This document shows, piece after piece, positions 6,775 to 14,285 of a DNA stretch of 14,287 nt. The DNA comes from Flavobacteriaceae bacterium (GTDB taxonomy: Bacteria; Bacteroidota; Bacteroidia; Flavobacteriales; Flavobacteriaceae). Numbering within the stretch: position 1 is the first letter of the stretch; each line of letters starts with the position of its first letter. The position numbers and the translations under genes are program-made. A model generated the notes under the pieces. It was not told the origin of the DNA and searched no databases. It worked only from the letters and a program-made list of their open reading frames with translations. The stretch lies in assembly GCA_020347545.1 (NCBI GenBank), contig CP070731.1, positions 1,777,098 through 1,791,384 on the forward strand, written 5' to 3'.

Positions 6775-8751
6775 CTAAATCACCCTGTTGAGTTTCTCGA
6801 ATAAAAGTTGTTTAAGTGCCGTATAGTCACGGATTGACTCGAGCATTTCCGTATTGTCAACTTCCAAGGCCTGTTCTTCCTGTCGGTTTTCTAAATTACT
6901 TTTCAACTCTTGTATTTTTTCGGCAATCAAAAGCCTCCTAAGGTTGTACAACACGTCCATTACTAATTTGGATAAGTAACTTTCTTTGTTCTTGACAAAA
7001 ATGTCGTGCTTTTCCCAATTACTCAAAACATACCTTTCCTCATCCATTAAAATATCCGTTACCGTAGAGGCTACTTCCTGGTCTTCATGGTTCGTAAAAA
7101 GATCTGCACTAATTTTTTCCTCCTGATTTAAGAGATGAATAATTTCATAATAGATCTTCAAAAAGATGGGATTGGTAAATTCAATTTCATCTTCTTGCAA
7201 ATGCATATAGATCTCTTTACAAACTTCATTGGTATAGTTAGTCTTTACAATTCTCTTTTTTCCATCATCATCCGTCTCCGACGTAAAATCAATAAAATCG
7301 ACCTCCTGGTTTCCGTAAAGTAAAAGAATTTCTATAATCTTCCTTTCCATCTCGAATAACTGATCGATCTTAACGATCTCTTTGGTTTCCTTTTTAACTC
7401 CCGTAAAAGGGGTTTTCGCCTTGGCGGGACCGACCCCGGCACTTTTATTCTCTCGTTTTAATATCTGGGATAATTCATTAAAGAGTACAGATTCTGAAAT
7501 ATTCATGATCCTTGCACATTCCTGCACATAGATCTCCTTTTGAATATTATTCGGGATCTTTGATATGCTCGCTACAATATCTCTGATCAATCCCGCTCTT
7601 TTAATCGGATCATTCTTTGTTTCCTCAAGGAGCAAAGAAGTTTTAAACTGAATAAAATCTTGGGAATTTTCTTCCAAATATGATTTCAGTTCCTCTTTGG
7701 TTTTCGACTTGGCAAAACTATCCGGATCATCGCCTTCGGGAAAAGCGACAACCTTAACATTGAGTCCTTGCTCCAGTATCAGGTCTATTCCCCTTAGAGA
7801 GGCTCTGATTCCGGCCGCATCACCATCGAATAAAACAGTAATATTGTTGGTTAAACGATTGATCAGTCGAATCTGATCAGGGGTCAATGCAGTTCCGGAC
7901 GACGCAACCACATTCTCTATACCCGATTGCCACATGGAAATGACATCGGTATAACCCTCAACCAAATAGCAGTTGTCCTCTTTGGCGATACTTTGCTTGG
8001 CCTGATAGATTCCATAAAGAATCTTGCTTTTATGGTAAATGAGACTTTCCGGAGAGTTGAGGTATTTTGCAGCTCTCTTATCCGATGATAAAGTTCTGCC
8101 GCCAAAACCGAGAATTCTGCCGCTCATACTGTGAATCGGGAACATAACACGCCCCTTAAAACGGTCAAACCTTCTGTTTTCTTTGACAATTGTCAGACCC
8201 GTTCCTTCAAGAAATTCCAATTCGTATTTTTTTTCCAGAGCCTTTTCTGTAAAGGCCGACCACTCATCAGTGCAATACCCAAGTTCAAACTTCTTTATGG
8301 TTTCATCGGTAAAACCTCTTTCCTTAAAATAAGTAAGGCCAATGGCTTTTCCCTTTTCAGAATTCCAAAGAATATCGGTAAAATAATTTTGAGCATATTC
8401 AGATACCAGAAACAAACTTTCCCTTTCATCAGAACGCTTCTTTTCCTGATCGGTCTGAATTGTTTCTTCAATCTCAATCTGGTACTTCTTGGCAAGATAT
8501 CGAATCGCTTCAGGATAAGAATAATGTTCATGCTCCATTAAGAAGGTAATGGCATTCCCCCCTTTCCCGGTACTAAAATCTTTCCATATCTGTTTTACAG
8601 GAGAAACCATAAATGACGGGGTTTTCTCATCTGCAAACGGACTCAGCCCTTTATAATTGGCTCCCGCCTTTTTTAAATTGACAAAATCTCCAATGACCTC
8701 CTCTACCCTGGCGGTTTCGAATACTTTATCAATAGTTTCTCTTGCGATCAT
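6775..8751 (-). CDS. dnaG: DNA primase DnaG lacking zinc-finger ligands
   Basis: DnaG makes the RNA primers for chromosomal DNA replication. The 658-residue length and domain order are normal: an N-terminal CHC2-like domain (about 1-100), the RNA-polymerase core with the basic motif FDRFKGRVMFPIH (195-207), the TOPRIM catalytic fold, and a C-terminal region expected to bind the replicative helicase. TOPRIM acidic residues are present as VEGYTDV (E265, 264-270), FDGDAAG (D309, D311; 308-314) and EGDDPDS (339-345). The oddity is the zinc-binding domain. Where bacterial primases carry Cys-Pro-Phe-His and Cys-Phe-Gly-Cys, this one has SPFA (37-40) and DFST (58-61), so all four metal ligands are gone while the surrounding NYKG, EKTPSF and GKGGNAI sequences are kept. 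It lies downstream of clpX but behind a terminator, so it probably has its own promoter. Confidence 0.97.
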   Translation of the reverse strand: MIARETIDKVFETARVEEVIGDFVNLKKAGANYKGLSPFADEKTPSFMVSPVKQIWKDFSTGKGGNAITFLMEHEHYSYPEAIRYLAKKYQIEIEETIQTDQEKKRSDERESLFLVSEYAQNYFTDILWNSEKGKAIGLTYFKERGFTDETIKKFELGYCTDEWSAFTEKALEKKYELEFLEGTGLTIVKENRRFDRFKGRVMFPIHSMSGRILGFGGRTLSSDKRAAKYLNSPESLIYHKSKILYGIYQAKQSIAKEDNCYLVEGYTDVISMWQSGIENVVASSGTALTPDQIRLINRLTNNITVLFDGDAAGIRASLRGIDLILEQGLNVKVVAFPEGDDPDSFAKSKTKEELKSYLEENSQDFIQFKTSLLLEETKNDPIKRAGLIRDIVASISKIPNNIQKEIYVQECARIMNISESVLFNELSQILKRENKSAGVGPAKAKTPFTGVKKETKEIVKIDQLFEMERKIIEILLLYGNQEVDFIDFTSETDDDGKKRIVKTNYTNEVCKEIYMHLQEDEIEFTNPIFLKIYYEIIHLLNQEEKISADLFTNHEDQEVASTVTDILMDEERYVLSNWEKHDIFVKNKESYLSKLVMDVLYNLRRLLIAEKIQELKSNLENRQEEQALEVDNTEMLESIRDYTALKQLLFEKLNRVI

Positions 8752-8775
8752 TTGAGTTGGAAAATTCTTCTGGCA

Positions 8776-8783
8776 TAAAGATA
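8776..8783 (-). promoter_or_regulatory. Possible -7 promoter element for dnaG
   Basis: On the minus strand this reads TATCTTTA, seven of eight positions like TAnnTTTG (last base A instead of G). It lies 25 bases before the dnaG ATG and just beyond the clpX terminator stem, a sensible place for a separate dnaG promoter. The -33 part would lie inside the terminator hairpin. Confidence 0.3.
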
Positions 8784-8812
8784 AAAAAACTGCCAGTTCA
8801 TGACAGTTTTTT
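8784..8812 (-). terminator. Intrinsic terminator after clpX
   Basis: AAAAAACTG at 8784-8792 and CAGTTTTTT at 8804-8812 pair perfectly over nine bases around an 11-base loop. Read on the minus strand the stem ends in a run of seven T residues (8789-8783), so it would terminate transcripts leaving clpX, whose stop codon is 32 bases away. The stem is AT-rich with only two G-C pairs, so it is moderate in strength. The A and T runs make it potentially bidirectional. Confidence 0.75.
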
Positions 8813-8843
8813 ATTATTCAATAATTAACAGGTCTAAAAAAAA

Positions 8844-10082
8844 TTAAGAAACTGCCTTCAACTTTTTAATGGTTGACTTGGTCAGTTTACCTTCTGCATA
8901 TTTCTTGGTTACCTTTAGGCTGGTTTCATCTGCACCGGGCATATCGAACATGGCATCAGTCAAAATCTCTTCACATAAAGACCTCAGGCCTCTTGCTCCC
9001 AGTTTATACTCTACTGCTTTATCAACAATAAAATCCAGTGCAGCCTCATTGATTTCAAATTTTATTCCGTCCATTTCAAACAATTTGGTGTATTGTTTGA
9101 TCAAGGCGTTCTTCGGTTCTGTAAGAATTGAGCGCAATGTTTCTTTATCCAGAGGCCTCATAAAAGTAAGTGCCGGCAACCTTCCTATTATTTCAGGAAT
9201 CAGACCAAAATTCTTGAGGTCAGAAGGAATGATATACTGCAATAAATTCTCTTCATCAATTTTATCATCAGATATGGAAGCGGAATATCCAACTGCCTGC
9301 ATATTCAACCTCTTGCTGATCACCTTATCAATTCCACTAAAAGCTCCTCCTGCAATAAACAAGATGTTCTTGGTATCAACTTCAACAAATTTCTGGTCAG
9401 GGTGCTTTCTTCCCCCTTTGGGCGGTACATTGACAACCGTTCCTTCCAAAAGCTTTAAAAGTGCCTGTTGTACTCCTTCCCCTGAAACGTCTCTGGTAAT
9501 GGAAGGGTTATCGCTTTTTCTTGCTATTTTATCTATTTCATCAATAAAGACTATTCCTCTTTCTGCCTTATCCACTTTGTAATCCGCTGCCTGCAAAAGC
9601 CGGGTAAGAATCGTTTCAACGTCTTCACCCACATAACCTGCTTCAGTTAGAACCGTTGCATCAACAATGGCAAAAGGGACGTCCAGCATTTTGGCAATTG
9701 TTCTCGCAATAAGCGTTTTTCCGGTTCCTGTTTCACCCACCAGGACGATATTACTTTTTTCAATTTCAATTTCATCCTCCTTTGAAGAAGGTTGTTGAAG
9801 TAATCTCTTATAATGATTGTATACGGCAACAGACATCACCTTCTTTGCCTGATTCTGTCCGATGATGTACTGATCCAGAAAATCTTTGATCTCCCTTGGC
9901 TTCTTTACCAGAAAATCTGAGGTTGTGGACTTCTTTTCATTGATGGATTCTTCCAAAACAATACCATGAGCCTGCTCGATACATTTATCACAAATATGGG
10001 AATCGACACCTGCTATCAACAAATTGGTCTCCTCCTTCTTTCTTTTACAAAATGAACATTCCAGTTCTTCTTTCTTCGCCAT
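8844..10082 (-). CDS. clpX: ATP-dependent Clp protease, unfoldase subunit ClpX
   Basis: ClpX is a hexameric AAA+ unfoldase that feeds substrates into ClpP. The 412-residue protein has the N-terminal zinc-binding domain intact (C9, C12, C31, C34). The AAA+ core has Walker A GETGTGKT (116-123), pore loop GYVG (149-152), Walker B IVFIDEID (177-184), the substrate-gripping GGRKHP loop (223-228) and sensor 2 GARGLRSL. At the position of the IGF loop, which docks onto ClpP, the protein has VGY (264-266). This is hydrophobic but unusual compared with the E. coli and Bacillus proteins. clpP lies 37 bp upstream on the same strand, so the two are almost certainly cotranscribed, and a hairpin terminator follows clpX. 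Confidence 0.98.
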   Translation of the reverse strand: MAKKEELECSFCKRKKEETNLLIAGVDSHICDKCIEQAHGIVLEESINEKKSTTSDFLVKKPREIKDFLDQYIIGQNQAKKVMSVAVYNHYKRLLQQPSSKEDEIEIEKSNIVLVGETGTGKTLIARTIAKMLDVPFAIVDATVLTEAGYVGEDVETILTRLLQAADYKVDKAERGIVFIDEIDKIARKSDNPSITRDVSGEGVQQALLKLLEGTVVNVPPKGGRKHPDQKFVEVDTKNILFIAGGAFSGIDKVISKRLNMQAVGYSASISDDKIDEENLLQYIIPSDLKNFGLIPEIIGRLPALTFMRPLDKETLRSILTEPKNALIKQYTKLFEMDGIKFEINEAALDFIVDKAVEYKLGARGLRSLCEEILTDAMFDMPGADETSLKVTKKYAEGKLTKSTIKKLKAVS

Positions 10083-10119
10083 TTTCCAAACATTTAAACG
10101 GAGTCACACCGCAATACAA

Positions 10120-10782
10120 TTAATTGTTTCTTGTTAATACCTCATCAATCATGCCATAAGTCTTCGCTTCTTCGGCTTTCATCCAGTAGTCTCGGTCCGA
10201 ATCATCATGAACCTTCTTCACTTTTTGACCTGAATGTTTTGCAATGATTGCATAAAGTTCATCTTTTAACTTTAGAATTTCCCTTGCGGTAATTTCTATG
10301 TCAGAGGCCTGTCCCTGAGCACCACCCAGAGGTTGATGTATCATAACCCTTGAATGTGGCAATGCAGAACGCTTTCCTTTTTCTCCGGCGCACATGAGTA
10401 CTGCCCCCATAGATGCAGCCATACCTGTACAAATGGTTGCAACATCCGGTTTTATAAACTGCATGGTATCATAAATTCCAAGTCCCGCATATACTCCTCC
10501 ACCAGGTGAATTTATATAAATTGATATATCCTTTGAAGAGTCAACACTTTCAAGAAATAATAACTGGGCCTGAATGATATTGGCAACCTGATCGTTGATA
10601 CCCGTTCCAAGGAATATAATCCTGTCCATCATCAACCTGGAGAAAACATCCATCTGAGCAACATTAAGCTGTCTTTCTTCAATGATATAAGGGGTTACAC
10701 TACTAATGATCTGATCAACATACAAACTGTTGATTCCCTGATCTTTTACAGCGAATTTTTTAAACTCATTTCCTATATTCAT
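10120..10782 (-). CDS. clpP: ATP-dependent Clp protease, proteolytic subunit ClpP
   Basis: ClpP forms the double heptameric serine-protease barrel of ClpXP. Numbering from the chosen start, the 220-residue protein has catalytic S124 in TGMAASMGA, H149 in MIHQPLGG, and D198 in SDRDYW. The NSPGGGVYAGL loop of the oxyanion region is at about 91-101. I chose the ATG at 10782-10780 (MNIGNEFKKF). The open frame extends six codons further to a TTG at 10800, but an ATG is preferred and the extra residues add nothing recognisable. About 28 residues precede the conserved core, so a propeptide removed by self-processing is likely, as in other ClpP proteins. A near-consensus TATATTTA lies upstream at 10816-10809 (minus), and the tig terminator lies upstream of that. 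Confidence 0.96.
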   Translation of the reverse strand: MNIGNEFKKFAVKDQGINSLYVDQIISSVTPYIIEERQLNVAQMDVFSRLMMDRIIFLGTGINDQVANIIQAQLLFLESVDSSKDISIYINSPGGGVYAGLGIYDTMQFIKPDVATICTGMAASMGAVLMCAGEKGKRSALPHSRVMIHQPLGGAQGQASDIEITAREILKLKDELYAIIAKHSGQKVKKVHDDSDRDYWMKAEEAKTYGMIDEVLTRNN

Positions 10783-10808
10783 AAATATTTTTTTATTCAA
10801 TTAGTCTG

Positions 10809-10816
10809 TAAATATA
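10809..10816 (-). promoter_or_regulatory. Possible -7 promoter element for clpP-clpX
   Basis: The minus strand reads TATATTTA, matching TAnnTTTG except for the last base. It lies 26 bases before the ATG at 10782 and downstream of the tig terminator, where a separate clpPX promoter is expected. No clear -33 TTG was found, so this is tentative. Confidence 0.3.
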
Positions 10817-10903
10817 CTAATTAATTGGCATGTTCGTATCACTGTTCCATTCGCTGACCACAGTGCTTATCACAGTTCTGAAATTCAAGAAACAAAGAGG
10901 TAC

Positions 10904-10940
10904 AAAAAAACTCCATAATTGTAAATTCATTATGGAGTTT
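10904..10940 (-). terminator. Strong intrinsic terminator after tig
   Basis: AAACTCCATAAT at 10908-10919 and ATTATGGAGTTT at 10929-10940 are perfect 12-base inverted copies around a nine-base loop. On the minus strand the stem runs straight into seven T residues (10910-10904), the classic layout of a Rho-independent terminator. It begins 17 bases after the tig stop codon and separates tig from clpP-clpX. Confidence 0.9.
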
Positions 10941-10957
10941 ATTTATGTTTAAAAATC

Positions 10958-12280
10958 TTATTTGTAAACTTCTTTTATGAAATCTTCATAAGTAACCTCC
11001 TTGGTCTTCAATTTTATGTTTTCCTTAAAGAAAGTGAGAAGCTTTTCATTTTTCAATTGGTCCGAAAGTCTTTTCACCTCTTCCTGATTGGATAATACTC
11101 TATTCACAATATCCTCCAATTCTTTATCCTGAATTTTATTGTCGCCAAACTGAGCCATCTGAGCCTTAACAAATCCTTTTGTATACTCTTTAAGGCTATC
11201 GTAAGTTACTTGAAGATTATTGTCAGTCATCAATTTTCCTTCTATTAACTGGTATCTCAAGCCTTTTTCAGATCGTTCGTATTCCTCACCAGCCTGTTCA
11301 GGAGTCATTGGTTTCTCACCTGAAACTGCCAACCATTTTTTAAGAAATTCGGCCGGCAAATCGAATTTAGTATTTTCAATCAGACTTTCTGTTACAGCGT
11401 TCAACAATTGCTGATCAGACTGAGAAGAAAACTGTTTTTCAGCATCCTCCTTTAATCTACCTTTAAATTCCTCTTCAGTTTTTACCAATCCTGCACCAAA
11501 TAGTTTATCATAAAGATCCTGATTCAACTCGGCTAATTCCGTTCGAGAAATTTCTTCAATTTTTAACGTCAATGGAGCTTCAAATCCATGTGCCTCATCG
11601 TGAGAAAGCCCCAACACATTCATAAGCATATGATCATCATTAAAAAGGTTCTTTGATTTAAGCTCCAGGGTATCCCCTACTTTTGAACCTAAAAACTTCT
11701 TTAGGTTAATTTTTCCTTTGACCTTCTCCAATTTAAAAGTTGATTTCTTTTCAATCCTTTTCTCTTCATTGAAAAAAGTTCCGGTAACATTTGAATTTTC
11801 CTCAACTTCCTGCTGAGTGATCAGTTTCCCGTATTGTTCCCTGATGTTTTCAATCTGATTGTCGAGCATTTTATCGTCGGCAACTATTTTGTAGGTAGTA
11901 ATGGCTTTTTTAGGTTTTAAATTCACCTCAAATTCAGGTGCAAGCCCCAATTCAAACTCAAAACTAAACTGATCCTCGTCCCATGAAAAATCCTCCTTCA
12001 TCTTTGGAAGCGGATTCCCAAGAACATCAAGCTTTTCTTCAACCAAAAATTTATTAAGAGACTCCTGAAGAAGTTTGTTCACTTCATCAATCATAACTGA
12101 TTTCCCATACTGCTTTTTTACAAGACTCATCGGAACGTGTCCTTTTCTGAATCCGGGAATATTAGCCTTCTTTCTGTAATCATTTAGCTGGTTATCAACT
12201 TTATCCTGATAATCATTTGCCGTAATATCAATCTTCACAACCGAATTCAGCGCATCAATGTCTTCTTTGGTAATCTTCAT
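10958..12280 (-). CDS. tig: Trigger factor, ribosome-associated chaperone
   Basis: Trigger factor docks at the ribosome exit tunnel and shields nascent chains. The ribosome-binding signature GFRKGHVP is at 43-50 in the 440-residue protein. A central PPIase-like region follows (about 145-245), then a helical C-terminal chaperone region rich in charged residues. The overall match to the family is weak outside the N-terminus, as is usual for Bacteroidota members. The central domain lacks obvious FKBP-type catalytic motifs, so prolyl isomerase activity is doubtful. I chose the ATG at 12280-12278 (MKITKEDIDALN). The frame stays open to an ATG at 12352, but those 24 extra residues are hydrophobic, unlike any trigger factor, and would overlap the predicted promoter at 12320-12327. 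A strong terminator follows the gene. Confidence 0.95.
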   Translation of the reverse strand: MKITKEDIDALNSVVKIDITANDYQDKVDNQLNDYRKKANIPGFRKGHVPMSLVKKQYGKSVMIDEVNKLLQESLNKFLVEEKLDVLGNPLPKMKEDFSWDEDQFSFEFELGLAPEFEVNLKPKKAITTYKIVADDKMLDNQIENIREQYGKLITQQEVEENSNVTGTFFNEEKRIEKKSTFKLEKVKGKINLKKFLGSKVGDTLELKSKNLFNDDHMLMNVLGLSHDEAHGFEAPLTLKIEEISRTELAELNQDLYDKLFGAGLVKTEEEFKGRLKEDAEKQFSSQSDQQLLNAVTESLIENTKFDLPAEFLKKWLAVSGEKPMTPEQAGEEYERSEKGLRYQLIEGKLMTDNNLQVTYDSLKEYTKGFVKAQMAQFGDNKIQDKELEDIVNRVLSNQEEVKRLSDQLKNEKLLTFFKENIKLKTKEVTYEDFIKEVYK

Positions 12281-12319
12281 TCTAAATAAATTTATCTCTT
12301 CTTTAAAAAATTGAGGGTG

Positions 12320-12352
12320 CAAAAATAATGATTTTATCACAATTAAATGCAA
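12320..12352 (-). promoter_or_regulatory. Predicted promoter for tig
   Basis: On the minus strand TTG (12352-12350) is followed after 22 bases by TATTTTTG (12327-12320), fitting the Bacteroidota layout of a TTG near -33 and TAnnTTTG near -7. Transcription would start near 12313, giving a leader of about 33 bases before the ATG at 12280. This supports the shorter tig start. Confidence 0.5.
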
Positions 12353-12430
12353 TTAAAATTGTATTTACTGCTATAAATGCACCAAATCTTATGTTAAAAT
12401 TTGATTTCAAGGACTTGATATTGAGTCAGA

Positions 12431-12772
12431 TCAATCCTTTTCAATCAATTTGTGAAGTATAGATTCAAAAAACGAAAGTAAAATACTGAATAAAAGGGCG
12501 GTCCAAAAACCTGCTACGCTAAAACCATCGATCCAGGAATTTGCCAGGAGTATCATAGCCGCATTGATCACAAAGAGAAACAGTCCAAGGGTCAGTATGG
12601 TTACCGGCAAGGTGAGTATGACCAGAATAGGTTTCAGTATGGAGAACAACAGCCCCACAATAAAAGCCACCCAGATCGCAGTAGGATAGTCATCAACCTC
12701 AACGCCTGGCAATAAATAGGCTATCATTAATACAGCAAGAGCGGTCAATAATACTTTAAAAAGATAGTTCAT
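12431..12772 (-). CDS. Four-helix membrane protein of the phage-holin-like family (YvlD/PF04020 type)
   Basis: This 113-residue protein is almost entirely membrane. Predicted helices lie at about 4-22, 31-51, 54-77 and 84-104, with a short acidic loop (VEVDDYP) after the first and a charged C-terminal tail. The pattern LPGVEVDDYPTAIWVAFIVG, then LKPILVILTLPVTILTLGLF, is typical of the small family named after a mycobacteriophage holin and including Bacillus YvlD. Most chromosomal members, like this one, have no phage genes nearby, so the holin name should not be read as lysis function. The role is unknown. It lies 29 bp downstream of the alpha/beta hydrolase on the same strand and probably shares its transcript. 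Confidence 0.85.
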   Translation of the reverse strand: MNYLFKVLLTALAVLMIAYLLPGVEVDDYPTAIWVAFIVGLLFSILKPILVILTLPVTILTLGLFLFVINAAMILLANSWIDGFSVAGFWTALLFSILLSFFESILHKLIEKD

Positions 12773-12801
12773 AGGTAGGGTAGATTTCAGTTTCAGGCAA
12801 A

Positions 12802-13572
12802 TTAATCATTTTCAAGGAACCCCACAACATAATCATAAAAATCCGAAGGGTTTTCCGCGTGCAACCAGTGACTTGCTTTTTGCACGACGCGTATTCTTGA
12901 ATTCGGGAAATGGGCCTTAATTAAATCTTCATCCTCATCAGTGATATAGCCCGATAAGGCACCTTTTAAAAATAAAACCTCACCTTCAAACATGGTTCTT
13001 GGTGGAAGGGCTACGCCAACTTCATCATAACGTTCCTCCAAAACAGGAAAATTGAATCGAAATGCCAGTTCGTCAGGTGATTTTCGATAAACGCTCTTTA
13101 AAAGAAACTGCCTTATACCCATTTCAGGGATATATTTTTTTAAAATTTCTTCGACTTGCCCTCTCGAAGTCGTGGTATCAAAATCAACCTCACCAAGGGC
13201 ATCCAGAATACTTTGATGATGCGGAGGGTAGTACTTTGGACCAATATCGGCCACGATCAATTTCTTCACTTTTTCAGGAAACTCTACAGAAAAGAGCATT
13301 CCAGTTTTCCCTCCCATTGAATGACCAAGAATATAAGCGCACTCCAGATGATGATAATTCATGTAATTCAACAAATCAGCTGACATCAGTTCATAAGAAA
13401 AATCATCAGAATGATAACTTCTTCCATGATTCCTTTGGTCCACTAAGTGCACCTGGTATTTCTCAGCGAACTTATTAGCGAGCGTTTTCCAGTTATCTCC
13501 CATACCCAGGAAGCCATGTAAAATGATCAACGGCTCTCCATCTCCCATTATTAGCGAGTGTAATAACTTCAT
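12802..13572 (-). CDS. Alpha/beta-fold hydrolase, YbfF-like esterase
   Basis: A 256-residue cytoplasmic alpha/beta hydrolase without a signal peptide. The oxyanion-hole motif HGFLG is at 19-23, and DQRNHGRS (45-52) is typical of the YbfF group. The nucleophile elbow GHSMGG (83-88) gives S85, and H235 in KASHWLH is the likely catalytic histidine. D109 in LIVADIGP is a candidate acid, but other acidic residues are possible. A helical cap lies between about 115 and 195. YbfF enzymes hydrolyse short acyl esters including acyl-CoA in vitro; the physiological substrate is not known. The start codon overlaps the pdxJ stop codon as TGATG, which suggests translational coupling. The conserved pairing does not by itself connect it to vitamin B6. 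Confidence 0.92.
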   Translation of the reverse strand: MKLLHSLIMGDGEPLIILHGFLGMGDNWKTLANKFAEKYQVHLVDQRNHGRSYHSDDFSYELMSADLLNYMNYHHLECAYILGHSMGGKTGMLFSVEFPEKVKKLIVADIGPKYYPPHHQSILDALGEVDFDTTTSRGQVEEILKKYIPEMGIRQFLLKSVYRKSPDELAFRFNFPVLEERYDEVGVALPPRTMFEGEVLFLKGALSGYITDEDEDLIKAHFPNSRIRVVQKASHWLHAENPSDFYDYVVGFLEND

Positions 13573-14285
13573 CAGCTCAATTTTTGCAGGTACATACTTA
13601 CCACGTTCTGCAGTCCGTAATACAGGGCCTCAGCAATCAAAGCATGGCCGATCGATACCTCCTGAACACCAGGTACCTGGGACACAAAAAATTGCAGGTT
13701 GGTTAAACTTAGATCGTGACCTGCGTTGATTCCCAATCCAAATTCAGTTGCCTTTTTTGCGCTTTCGGCATAGGGTAAAACGCCATTCTTATTTCCTTGA
13801 GAGAATGCAACCGCATAAGCCTCGGTATATAATTCTATCCTGTCCGTACCCGTTTCAGAGGCAGATTCCATCATGGAAGGAACGGGATCCATAAAAATAG
13901 AGGTTCTTATGTTATTTCTTTTGAATTCACTTACCACTTCCTGTAGAAAGGCCTTGTGCTTCAAGGTATCCCATCCTGCGTTTGAGGTTATGGCGTCTAT
14001 AGCATCAGGCACAAGGGTCACCTGATCCGGCCTTATCTTTAAGACCAGGTCCACAAACTCGGGAATTGGATTTCCCTCTATATTGAACTCGGTTCTTACA
14101 ACATCTTTTAGATCCAGGGCATCCTGATATCTTATATGTCTTTCATCCGGTCGAGGATGGATTGTAATGCCCTGAGCCCCAAAATCCTCAATGTCTCTGG
14201 CCACCTTCAAAAGGTCTGGAACATTCCCTCCTCTAGCATTCCTTAACGTTGCAATTTTATTGATATTGACGCTTAATTTTGTCAT
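13572..14285 (-). CDS. pdxJ: Pyridoxine 5'-phosphate synthase PdxJ
   Basis: PdxJ condenses 1-deoxy-D-xylulose 5-phosphate with 3-amino-2-oxopropyl phosphate to pyridoxine 5'-phosphate, the ring-forming step of DXP-dependent vitamin B6 synthesis. The gene is complete in the window, with 237 residues, the family's normal length. The N-terminus LSVNINKIATLRNARGG (4-20) carries the phosphate/substrate-binding start of the TIM barrel. H43 in TIHPRPDERHI, E70, and H190 in NAGHDL match the catalytic residues of the E. coli enzyme. VTLVPD (89-94) and the SIGHALI phosphate-binding motif (211-217) are also present. Only two bases remain upstream of the ATG, so the promoter lies outside. The stop overlaps the start of the hydrolase by one base. 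Confidence 0.97.
   Translation of the reverse strand: MTKLSVNINKIATLRNARGGNVPDLLKVARDIEDFGAQGITIHPRPDERHIRYQDALDLKDVVRTEFNIEGNPIPEFVDLVLKIRPDQVTLVPDAIDAITSNAGWDTLKHKAFLQEVVSEFKRNNIRTSIFMDPVPSMMESASETGTDRIELYTEAYAVAFSQGNKNGVLPYAESAKKATEFGLGINAGHDLSLTNLQFFVSQVPGVQEVSIGHALIAEALYYGLQNVVSMYLQKLS

Noticed and set aside
8869..9582. Long plus-strand open frame of 237 codons opposite clpX
   Set aside because: It is the antisense shadow of clpX, whose AAA+ motifs prove the minus-strand frame; the plus-strand translation has no recognisable domain.
10783..10800. Six-codon upstream extension of clpP starting at TTG
   Set aside because: An ATG at 10782 gives a normal ClpP N-terminus, and the extension has no support from family length or motif.
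12343..12365. Imperfect inverted repeat around CAATTAAAATTG between tig and the holin-like gene
   Set aside because: The stem is almost all A-T, the loop is too small, and no T-run follows on the minus strand, so it is not a credible terminator.
12431..12772. Possible prophage remnant suggested by the holin-like protein
   Set aside because: Neighbours are pdxJ, a hydrolase and tig, with no integrase, attachment repeat or structural phage gene in the window.
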